Of a DNA stretch of 23,059 bases, positions 8,030-14,184 are shown one piece after another. The DNA is from Ruminococcus sp. GTDB lineage: Bacteria > Bacillota > Clostridia > Oscillospirales > Acutalibacteraceae. The translations under genes and the position numbers were made by a program. The stretch covers positions 1-23,059 of the forward strand of contig JAMPAE010000007.1 of NCBI GenBank assembly GCA_023667385.1. The letters run 5' to 3'. Position 1 is the stretch's first letter, and each line of letters begins with the position of its first letter. The notes under the pieces are model-generated. The model had not been told where the DNA came from, ran no database searches, and saw only the letters and a program-made list of their open reading frames with translations.

Positions 8030-9046
8030 ATGAGACGTGACAAAACAGGCTTGACGTTTTTTGTTTTGGTTGCGCTTATTGTTGTTTGCGGAGGTTCATT
8101 CCTCGCTGTCAGAACTCTCAACGATAAACAGGCACCGATTACTTTTGAAAATGTCACAACTAACAACGCTTCACTGCCGGTTCTGACAACGAATGATCCG
8201 TTCACTGTTCCTCAGAGCAGCGCAACTGCACCGCAGAAAGTTGAAACAATTCCAACTGTTGCAATTGCAACAACAAGGGATCTTTCCGAAATAAAAAACA
8301 CAAAGCCATCAAATGATGAAGAAGCCACAACACGCAATCCGTTCACAACCTTTGCTGACGGAAGCAGAAAGCCTGACACAGATGAAACAACTTCAGCTCC
8401 AAGGTCAACCGTGGCTCAGCCGTCACAGGTACCAACTGCGCCTGCAACAACAGAAGAGGCAAACGAAGTTATTCAGCAGGCGGCTGTTTTCTCAGATGGC
8501 TTCCTCGGCTTCTTATATAACCCCGACGGTAACTATTATTACACTGCTGACGATCCGTGGCAGAGAAACTTCGGTTTCAACAAGGTATACGATACCGCTG
8601 CTCCGTTCCTCGTTTTCTATTATGATACCGTAAGATGCAAGTTTAACTATGACCACAAGGACTGGATGATTCAGCTTTGGAAAGGTCAATACGGCTTCGT
8701 TTTCCTCGGCGCTGAAGTCGGCGTTTACAACAAGCCTGAGGACAGAGAAAGAGAGCACTATGACTGTGCAGATGACAACGACAAGCTGATGATGTCAATG
8801 ACTTTCTATCGTAAGGGTAAGGAATTGCTGACCAGAGAATACGCCTCTTATTGGTGGTGCACCGGCTTCGTACCGGGCAAGCTTGATAATTTCTCTGACA
8901 GGTCTGAGCTTTCAATGAGAATCAGAATCACCATGAAGGATTATAAGATGCTCCTTTCATTCTGTGCAGCACTGAAAGATAATGGTTTTGAGCTTAACAA
9001 GGACTACACAACATCCGGTCACGATGTTTACATCAGTTGGACTTGA
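8030..9046 (+). CDS. Membrane-anchored DUF4474-family protein
   Basis: A 338-residue protein of unknown function. One hydrophobic segment (about residues 8-27) acts as an uncleaved anchor or signal. A Thr/Ser/Pro-rich linker follows (about 45-150, with many TT, AT and TS pairs), typical of an extracytoplasmic stalk. The C-terminal globular domain (about 158-338) matches what I know of DUF4474: FLGFLYNPDGNYYYTADDPW, then QRNFGFNKVYD, FNYDHKDWMIQLWKGQYG and GAEVGVY, with many aromatic residues and conserved Trp/Gly. No catalytic motif can be named. RBS AAGGAGG at 8017-8023 has optimal spacing. It has its own promoter after the ftsZ terminator, so it is not part of the dcw transcript. An envelope role is inferred from the anchor only. 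Confidence 0.82.
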   Translation: MRRDKTGLTFFVLVALIVVCGGSFLAVRTLNDKQAPITFENVTTNNASLPVLTTNDPFTVPQSSATAPQKVETIPTVAIATTRDLSEIKNTKPSNDEEATTRNPFTTFADGSRKPDTDETTSAPRSTVAQPSQVPTAPATTEEANEVIQQAAVFSDGFLGFLYNPDGNYYYTADDPWQRNFGFNKVYDTAAPFLVFYYDTVRCKFNYDHKDWMIQLWKGQYGFVFLGAEVGVYNKPEDREREHYDCADDNDKLMMSMTFYRKGKELLTREYASYWWCTGFVPGKLDNFSDRSELSMRIRITMKDYKMLLSFCAALKDNGFELNKDYTTSGHDVYISWT

Positions 9047-9095
9047 TTGGCTGCAAAAAAATTCATAAAAAATTCAAAAAATTGCTTATTGTATA

Positions 9096-9124
9096 TTGAA
9101 ATTTTTTGATATATATTGTATAAT
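9096..9124 (+). promoter_or_regulatory. Near-consensus promoter of the PKTGD wall protein
   Basis: The -35 TTGAAA (9096-9101) and a perfect -10 TATAAT (9119-9124) are 17 bases apart. Transcription should start near 9131. The roughly 64-base leader holds a small CGGC/GCCG hairpin near 9150-9161. The boxes are the same hexamers and spacing as the promoter at 15823-15851. Confidence 0.8.
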
Positions 9125-9194
9125 CACTTGTATATGATATGTATATTATCGGCTTTTGCCGTTGATATAAATATTAAGAAAGGATTGATAGTAC

Positions 9195-10148
9195 ATGAAA
9201 AAGTTTTTGGGCATTTTTGTTGCAGTTACACTTTGCCTTTGTATGCTTGTTCCGGCCGTTTCTGCTGCTGACACATCATCAATCTCTGCTCTCATTGCAG
9301 ACATGGGTGTTGACCTTGGCGATAAGGGCTTGAGCAACACTGAGCTTTCAAACATCCTCGGCAGCCTTAACCTTGAGGGTTTTGACACAAAGACAATTAA
9401 AACTGCTCTCGATAACGGTGACTCAAATAAGCTTGGTGAAATTGAAAGCGCACTCAAGAGCATGGAAGCAGCAGCTCCGGCAACTCCGGCAGCTCCCGCA
9501 GCAGGTTCTTCAACAGGCGGTTCAGGTTCTCCGCTCGACAGCATTTCAGGTCTCCTCGGCGATTTTGATTTGAGCAGCATTGCTTCAGGCGATATGCTTT
9601 CATCAATCACTGATATGTTTGGAAGCGTTGACATGAGCAACTTCGATGTAAGCTCACTTATGGACACAATTTCAGGTGCATTCGGTGAAAACGGAATTGA
9701 CCTTGGTTCAATCACAAGCGGCATGGACATGGGTGATTTTGACATTTCAAGCATCCTTGGCAGCATTGGCGGCGGTGATTCAGCAGGCGGCTCAGGCGAC
9801 GCAGCTTCAGGCGCAACTGACACAATTTCATCAATCATGGATTCATTGATGAGCGGTCTCGGCTCACTTGGTCTTGATACTTCATCAATTGAGGGTCTCC
9901 TTGACAACGACGTTGTCAACACAATTGCTAATCTCTTCATCGGCCTTGGCGATACACTTGGCATCAGCGGTGGAGACACAGCAGAAGCAACAACTGCAGC
10001 TGGTTCAGCAGCTTCAACAACAAAGCCGGCAGTAGTTACAACTAAGACACCGAAAACAGGTGACACTTCAACAGCTCTTGCAGCACTCGGAGTTCTCTCA
10101 GTTGCAGCGGCAGCAGCATTTGTTTGCCTCAAGAAAAAGGAAAACTAA
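9195..10148 (+). CDS. Low-complexity sortase-anchored (PKTGD) surface protein
   Basis: A 317-residue secreted wall protein of unknown function. The signal peptide covers residues 1-26 (MKKF start, hydrophobic core, AVSAA cleavage). The C-terminus is a complete sorting signal: KTPKTGD, an Ala/Leu/Val-rich hydrophobic stretch, then the KKKEN tail. The variant P-K-T-G-D rather than LPxTG is common in Clostridia. Between them the chain is dominated by Ser, Gly, Asp, Ile, Leu and Met, with a loose recurring pattern of the type (D/G)-x-D-(M/L)-S-x-(F/I)-(D)-x-S-S-(I/L) between about 115 and 200. This suggests degenerate short repeats. A Thr/Ala stalk precedes the sorting motif. It has almost no aromatic or basic residues, so it should be very acidic. 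It has its own promoter and terminator. Anchoring by a sortase encoded elsewhere is inferred. Confidence 0.85.
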   Translation: MKKFLGIFVAVTLCLCMLVPAVSAADTSSISALIADMGVDLGDKGLSNTELSNILGSLNLEGFDTKTIKTALDNGDSNKLGEIESALKSMEAAAPATPAAPAAGSSTGGSGSPLDSISGLLGDFDLSSIASGDMLSSITDMFGSVDMSNFDVSSLMDTISGAFGENGIDLGSITSGMDMGDFDISSILGSIGGGDSAGGSGDAASGATDTISSIMDSLMSGLGSLGLDTSSIEGLLDNDVVNTIANLFIGLGDTLGISGGDTAEATTAAGSAASTTKPAVVTTKTPKTGDTSTALAALGVLSVAAAAAFVCLKKKEN

Positions 10149-10186
10149 TCAGGTTTTCTGTTAACTTTTTTAAAAAAGCTAATATG

Positions 10187-10219
10187 AATCGCTTCTGTTA
10201 ATTCAGGAGCGATTTTTTT
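10187..10219 (+). terminator. Intrinsic terminator after the PKTGD protein gene
   Basis: An 11-bp stem with one G-U pair (AATCGCTTCTG with CAGGAGCGATT) closes a 6-base loop (10198-10203) and runs into seven T (10213-10219). Confidence 0.9.
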
Positions 10220-10229
10220 CATATTTCTA

Positions 10230-10257
10230 TTGATTGTTGCAAAAATCTGAGTATAAT
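10230..10257 (+). promoter_or_regulatory. Promoter of the glycerophosphodiesterase gene
   Basis: The -35-like TTGATT (10230-10235) is followed 16 bases later by a perfect -10 TATAAT (10252-10257). The start is expected near 10264, just after the preceding terminator. Confidence 0.6.
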
Positions 10258-10303
10258 CATTAAGGATTACAAATCCGCAAATGAAATGAAAGAAGTGACG
10301 TTT

Positions 10304-11023
10304 ATGTCAAAGATTTTTGCACACAGAGGATTCAGCGGTAAGTACCCGGAAAACACCATGCTCGCTTTTGAAAAGGCCGTTGAAATCGGCGTTGACGGAA
10401 TTGAGCTTGACGTTCATCTGACAAAGGATAATGAGCTTGTAATCATCCACGATGAAGACATCAAGCGCACCTGCAACGGTGAGGGACTTGTCAGAGACAT
10501 GACATATGATGAGCTGAAAAAGTTTGATGCATCCGCAACATTCACCGGCGTTTATGGTTTTAATGGTATACCGACCCTGCGAGAGTATTTTGAACTTGTC
10601 AAGGATACTGATGTGATTACTAACATTGAGCTGAAAACCGGTATTTTCGAATATCCGACCATCGAAAAACGTGTTATTGATATGATTCGTGAATATGGCT
10701 TGGAGGAAAAAATCATCCTCTCCTCGTTCAATCATTATACGATTCTCAGATGTGAAGAGATTGCGCCGGAAATCAAGCGAGGTTTTCTTTCTGAAAGCTG
10801 GCTGATTAACTATGGCAAATATACCGCCGATAATAACGTTCAGTGCTGTCATCCGATTTTCCGTTTTCTCTCGGAAGAAACTGTTGCGGAAATGCACGGC
10901 GCAGGCTGTGAAATCAACACTTGGACGGTCAATGAATATGAGGACATCAAGCGCCTTGCTGAAATGGGCGTAGATTCCCTCATCGGCAATTATCCTGACA
11001 GAATGATTGAAGTGCTGAGATAA
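10304..11023 (+). CDS. Glycerophosphodiester phosphodiesterase (GDPD/UgpQ-like)
   Basis: Hydrolyses glycerophosphodiesters to glycerol-3-phosphate and an alcohol, recycling phospholipid head groups or teichoic-acid-like polymers. A compact 239-residue TIM-barrel domain with no signal peptide, so cytosolic. Catalytic and metal residues are visible: His7 in AHRG, Glu34 and Asp36 in GIELDVH, and His49 in IIHDED. C-terminal strands carry NIELKTG near 108 and INTWTVNE near 205. I chose ATG 10304 because AGAAGTGA (10291-10298) precedes it and the HRG motif then starts at the normal distance. An in-frame ATG at 10286 adds six residues but lacks an RBS. It is flanked by its own promoter and terminator, so it is probably monocistronic. 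Confidence 0.93.
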   Translation: MSKIFAHRGFSGKYPENTMLAFEKAVEIGVDGIELDVHLTKDNELVIIHDEDIKRTCNGEGLVRDMTYDELKKFDASATFTGVYGFNGIPTLREYFELVKDTDVITNIELKTGIFEYPTIEKRVIDMIREYGLEEKIILSSFNHYTILRCEEIAPEIKRGFLSESWLINYGKYTADNNVQCCHPIFRFLSEETVAEMHGAGCEINTWTVNEYEDIKRLAEMGVDSLIGNYPDRMIEVLR

Positions 11024-11027
11024 AGTG

Positions 11028-11070
11028 AACCCTGACATTCAGTTGAAGCGAATGTCAGGGTTGGTTTTTT
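11028..11070 (+). terminator. Strong intrinsic terminator after the GDPD gene
   Basis: A perfect 13-bp stem (AACCCTGACATTC with GAATGTCAGGGTT) and 9-base loop are followed by GG and six T (11065-11070). It lies between convergent genes. The opposite strand lacks a T-run, so it acts mainly on +. Confidence 0.93.
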
Positions 11071-11117
11071 CGTATGCGGGTCAGGTGGTGTTTGATTTTT
11101 GACTGCTTGCCGCCGAT

Positions 11118-12122
11118 TCAGACAGTGGTTTTATAAAATCGGATTGTGAACCTTGCTCCGCCGCTGCGTTCGTTGGCAGCTTTGATGGTGCCGTTTTGTC
11201 CGGTAATAACAGCTTTGGCAAGTGCAAGACCAATGCCGAAACTTTCATCTGAGGAATTTACGCCTTTATAAAACCGTTCAAAAAGGTGAGGCAGGTCATT
11301 CTTGTTGAATCCGCAGCCCGTGTCGGTAATCACAATTTCAGTGTACACAGGGGTCTCGCTTGCACTGACGGTGAGTTTTCCTCCAACGGGAGTGTGCTCA
11401 GAGCAGTTTTTGAGAATGTTGCCAACAGCTTCAACCGTCCACGCCAAATCGCCGATGTAAGTTTCATCATGCACATCAATTTCCATTGTCTGTGCTTTAA
11501 CATCAAGCATGATTGCAAGCGGTTCTGATGCCTTTGCAATGAGTGATGAAATGCTGACCTCAGTTTTGTCAAACGTGACTGTGCCTGCATCAATTTTTGA
11601 AATTTTCAAAAGCGTTGTAACAAGCCTGTCAATTCTGCGCATGAGCCTTGTCAGTTGGTTCATCAGCTCAATTCGGCGCTCCTCACTGACGTCCGGCGCC
11701 TGCAAAAGTGACAGTGCAAGGTTAATGCTTGTCAAAGGCGTACGCAGTTGATGTGAAATGTCAGCAATGGAATCCGAAAGATAAATTTTCTGTTTTTTCA
11801 ACTCATCCGCTTGTTCACGCAGGCGGATGATCATTTTTTGAATTTCATTTTCAAGGATTGAAAACTCACCCTCACGCACCGAACTGATTGAGATTTCATC
11901 ATTTCCGTGCAGGATGCTGTCTATACTGTCTGTCAGAAACTGCATTCTTTCATAGCGCAATGCTGCCGCCAAAAAGAAAATCAGCATAAAAACAAGGCAG
12001 ACGATTATTGTGAACATACCGCATCTGACGTTGACGATGAAGCCGAATACCGAAAGAATCAGTGAAATTGCAAAAAGTATGGCAACAGAGCGCTTAAACT
12101 CAGGGTTTCTCATGATTTTCAA
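11118..12122 (-). CDS. Membrane sensor histidine kinase
   Basis: Sensor of a two-component system, 334 aa. Two transmembrane segments (about 13-31 and 35-55) enclose only a few residues, so there is no real extracellular sensor domain. This is the short-loop 'intramembrane' layout. A linker and coiled-coil region (60-115) leads to HisKA with the H-box DISHQLRTPLTSI, His124 being the phospho-acceptor. The HATPase domain shows the N-box near 235-243 (GNILKNCSEH), DTGCGF at 267-272, LFERFYKG, and GIGLALAK at 296. The start is TTG at 12122, best supported by GAGGTG 7 bases upstream. An ATG at 12113 is possible but far from the RBS. Thirteen bases separate it from the regulator gene upstream, so the two are one operon. 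The stimulus cannot be told from sequence. Confidence 0.93.
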   Translation of the reverse strand: MKIMRNPEFKRSVAILFAISLILSVFGFIVNVRCGMFTIIVCLVFMLIFFLAAALRYERMQFLTDSIDSILHGNDEISISSVREGEFSILENEIQKMIIRLREQADELKKQKIYLSDSIADISHQLRTPLTSINLALSLLQAPDVSEERRIELMNQLTRLMRRIDRLVTTLLKISKIDAGTVTFDKTEVSISSLIAKASEPLAIMLDVKAQTMEIDVHDETYIGDLAWTVEAVGNILKNCSEHTPVGGKLTVSASETPVYTEIVITDTGCGFNKNDLPHLFERFYKGVNSSDESFGIGLALAKAVITGQNGTIKAANERSGGARFTIRFYKTTV

Positions 12123-12135
12123 AGGTGATCACCTC

Positions 12136-12804
12136 TCATCCCAGCTTGTAGCCAAGGCCACGAACAGTTTTGATGATGAGCGGATTTTGCGGGTCATCTT
12201 CAATTTTATCCCGCAGGCGTTTGATGTAAACGGTGAGCGTGTTGTCGTTGACAAAATCACCTGCAACATCCCAAATTTCAGCAAGCAGGTTTGCTCTTGA
12301 AAGCACCACGCCCTGATTGTTTAGAAAAACAAGAAACAGGCGATATTCAAGTGCAGAAAGAAAAACATCCCTGCCGTTTTTTGTGACAATGCCCTTGTCC
12401 ATGTCAACCGTTACGTTACCGAACGAAATGACGGATTGCGTTTTGCCATATCTTCGCAGCACAGACTTGATGCGGGAAATCAGCTCACGTGGACGATAGG
12501 GCTTTTCAATGTAATCATCTGCGCCCATGTCAAGTCCGGTCACAACACTGTATTCATCGCCGGAAGCAGTCAGGAAAATCACAGGAGTATCTGCTTTTGA
12601 TTTTGCCGCAGAGCAAACAGCAAAGCCGTTGCCGTCTGCAAGAAAAATATCAAGCAGCAAAAGGTCATAGCAGGTTTCCGAAATCTTTTCCAAAGCGGAG
12701 GTCTGCCCGGTTGCGTAATCAACGCTGATGCCCTCTTTTGAAAGAATTTCCGAAAGAGACCTGACGATGCTCATGTCATCTTCAACAAGAAGTATTTTAA
12801 TCAT
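12136..12804 (-). CDS. OmpR/PhoB-family response regulator
   Basis: DNA-binding response regulator, 222 aa. The receiver domain (1-115) has the acidic pair at 9-10, phospho-acceptor Asp52 in LLLLDIFL, Thr79 and Lys101 in IEKPYRPREL. The winged-helix effector domain (about 128-222) contains LSALEYRLFLVFLNNQGVV, the recognition helix NTLTVYIKRLRDKIED and the end TVRGLGYKLG. The ATG is preceded by GGAAGTG. It is first in the operon with the histidine kinase and is divergent from the sugar-related operon at 12980. Because the gap between them is only 175 bases, it may control both directions (inference). Confidence 0.95.
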   Translation of the reverse strand: MIKILLVEDDMSIVRSLSEILSKEGISVDYATGQTSALEKISETCYDLLLLDIFLADGNGFAVCSAAKSKADTPVIFLTASGDEYSVVTGLDMGADDYIEKPYRPRELISRIKSVLRRYGKTQSVISFGNVTVDMDKGIVTKNGRDVFLSALEYRLFLVFLNNQGVVLSRANLLAEIWDVAGDFVNDNTLTVYIKRLRDKIEDDPQNPLIIKTVRGLGYKLG

Positions 12805-12838
12805 AATTCACACTTCCATTTTCATTGTTACTGCCATT

Positions 12839-12867
12839 ATTATAGCGTCAAATTCGCTTTTTCGCAA
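12839..12867 (-). promoter_or_regulatory. Promoter of the two-component operon
   Basis: On the minus strand, TTGCGA (12867-12862) and a perfect TATAAT (12844-12839) are spaced by 17 bases. The start is expected about 28 bases upstream of the response regulator ATG. Confidence 0.7.
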
Positions 12868-12869
12868 CC

Positions 12870-12891
12870 TTCATTACATAATCGTAATGAA
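12870..12891. promoter_or_regulatory. 22-base palindrome next to the response-regulator promoter
   Basis: TTCATTAC and GTAATGAA form a perfect 8+8 inverted repeat with a 6-base spacer. It ends 3 bases upstream of the -35 of the minus-strand promoter and about 27 bases upstream of the -35 of the divergent plus-strand promoter. That position suits an activator or autoregulatory site. The binding protein is unknown; the adjacent response regulator is the obvious candidate, although OmpR-type proteins more often use direct repeats. Confidence 0.5.
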
Positions 12892-12917
12892 AGAAGCCAT
12901 GAACTTTGTTTTTCATG

Positions 12918-12946
12918 TTGATTTAATCTGCTGTTTAACTTATAAT
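12918..12946 (+). promoter_or_regulatory. Promoter of the YhcH-like/TfoX-ArsC/fucosidase operon
   Basis: TTGATT (12918-12923) and a perfect TATAAT (12941-12946) have a 17-base spacer, with a leader of about 27 bases before the first gene. Confidence 0.75.
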
Positions 12947-12979
12947 GATAGCGATTAGTAATGACAGAGGTGATAAACC

Positions 12980-13444
12980 ATGATTTTTGATGATATTCAC
13001 AATATTTCCGATTATTTTGAGCAACTTCCGCTTTTGAAGAAAGTCGGGGAGTTTGTGCAGCGATTTAACAACGAAAAACTGGCTGATGACACATATGAAA
13101 TTGACGGTAAGCGTGTTTTTGCAATGGTGCAGTCATACAGGACCAAGCATCAGACGCCTGAGATGATGTTTGAAGCGCATAAAAAATATATTGATGTGCA
13201 GTACATTGCAAACGGTATTGAAAAAATCCGCTGGGTAAAGCTTGAAAAGGTTGATTTGGTTGAAGAACGCTATTCCAAAGGTGCAGATGTTGCATTTTAC
13301 GAAGGCGACGCAGCTTTTGATTTTGTGCTGACGAAAAACACGTTTTTGCTTTTGTATCCATCAGATGCTCACTTGCCGGGGCTTAGTGCTGACAAGGACG
13401 TAAATGTAAGAAAAATCGTTTTCAAAATTCAGGTTGAACAATAA
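12980..13444 (+). CDS. YhcH/YjgK/YiaL-family protein (NanQ-like sugar anomerase candidate)
   Basis: A 154-residue cytosolic cupin-like protein of the DUF386 family. Members include NanQ/YhcH, linked to N-acetylneuraminate anomer conversion, and EbgC-like proteins. Signatures seen are EAHKKYIDVQYIANGIEKI (about 65-83) and the C-terminal YPSDAHLPGL (126-135). Glu65, His67 and His131 lie where the family binds metal. RBS AGAGGTGA at 12966-12973. It is first in a compact operon with the fusion protein and an alpha-L-fucosidase, consistent with a role in handling sugars released inside the cell. The exact sugar cannot be decided. No sialic-acid genes are in the window, so NanQ activity itself is only a possibility. 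Confidence 0.87.
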   Translation: MIFDDIHNISDYFEQLPLLKKVGEFVQRFNNEKLADDTYEIDGKRVFAMVQSYRTKHQTPEMMFEAHKKYIDVQYIANGIEKIRWVKLEKVDLVEERYSKGADVAFYEGDAAFDFVLTKNTFLLLYPSDAHLPGLSADKDVNVRKIVFKIQVEQ

Positions 13445-13458
13445 ATGGAGGTGATTTT

Positions 13459-14169
13459 ATGGCATCAGATGTTGAATTCGTGCAGTATGTTGCAGATCAG
13501 CTTGCAGACGCAGGCGAAATTATATATAAAAAGATGTTCGGTGAATACGGTTTATATTGCGACGGCAAGGTTTTCGGCGTGATTTGTGATAATCAGTTGT
13601 TTGTGAAAGTCACTGAATCAGGTAAAGCTCTTGCCCCAAACATGGTAACCGCATCGCCTTACACATCTGCAAAGCCTCACTTTTTGGTTGAAGACGTTGA
13701 CAACAGAGATTTTTTGGTTGAATTAGTCAGGAAAACAGCAAAAGAGCTTCCTGCGCCGAAGTCTAAAAAGCCGAAAGCAACAAAGCCGAAAAATGTAATC
13801 GGCAAAGGCGAAAGGGTTCTGTTTATTGAGTACCCCAAATGTTCAACCTGCCAAAAAGCAAAAAAGTGGCTTGATGAAAACGGTATTCAGTATGTATCAA
13901 GGCACATCAAGGAAGAAAATCCGACTTATGATGAGCTTGAAAAGTGGTATAAACTGAGTGGGCTGCCGCTGAAAAAGTTTTTCAACACAAGCGGTATGCT
14001 TTATAAATCCATGGAGCTTAAAGATAAGCTTCCTCAGATGAGCGATGAGGAGCAGATGAAACTGCTTGCAACAGACGGAATGCTTGTGAAGCGTCCAATC
14101 ATTGTTGCGGATAAGACTGTGCTGACAGGCTTTCGTGAAATGGAATGGGCAGATGTCTTTGAAAAATAA
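13459..14169 (+). CDS. TfoX_N domain fused to ArsC/Spx-like thioredoxin-fold domain
   Basis: A 236-residue two-domain protein. Residues 1-97 look like a TfoX N-terminal domain (YKKMFGEYGLYCDGKVFGVI near 23-42, SAKPHFLVEDVDN near 71). A Lys/Pro-rich hinge follows (about 97-113). Residues 117-236 form an ArsC/Spx/YffB-type domain: FIEYPKCSTCQKAKKWLDENGI with Cys128 and Cys131, then the ISR-type helical part with LPLKKFFNTSG, and the end KRPIIVADKTVLTGFREMEW. The CxxC pair could be redox-active. True arsenate reduction is unproven because no ars genes are nearby. GGAGGTGA is 14 bases or less from both the upstream stop and this ATG, so it is co-translated with the YhcH-like gene. Both halves occur separately in many bacteria; joined in one chain they may form a redox- or sugar-stress-linked regulator (inference). 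Confidence 0.85.
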   Translation: MASDVEFVQYVADQLADAGEIIYKKMFGEYGLYCDGKVFGVICDNQLFVKVTESGKALAPNMVTASPYTSAKPHFLVEDVDNRDFLVELVRKTAKELPAPKSKKPKATKPKNVIGKGERVLFIEYPKCSTCQKAKKWLDENGIQYVSRHIKEENPTYDELEKWYKLSGLPLKKFFNTSGMLYKSMELKDKLPQMSDEEQMKLLATDGMLVKRPIIVADKTVLTGFREMEWADVFEK

Positions 14170-14184
14170 TATTCAGGGAGGAAA

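Noticed and set aside
9146..10132. Long minus-strand open frame opposite the PKTGD protein gene
   Set aside because: It mirrors the Ser/Gly/Asp-rich codons of the + gene, giving an Ala/Ser/Pro-rich nonsense protein. It has no RBS, while the + frame has a signal peptide, sorting signal, promoter and terminator.
10307..11038. Minus-strand open frame opposite the GDPD gene
   Set aside because: The + frame has a full set of GDPD catalytic residues. The minus frame shows no recognisable domain and runs into the terminator stem.
11118..12804. VanRS- or BceRS-type resistance system
   Set aside because: The short-loop kinase and OmpR regulator fit many systems. No ABC transporter or van-type ligase genes lie next to them.
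13813..14169. Genuine arsenate reductase
   Set aside because: The CxxC fold matches the ArsC/Spx superfamily, but there are no ars genes around and it is fused to a TfoX domain, so a specific arsenate role is not supported.
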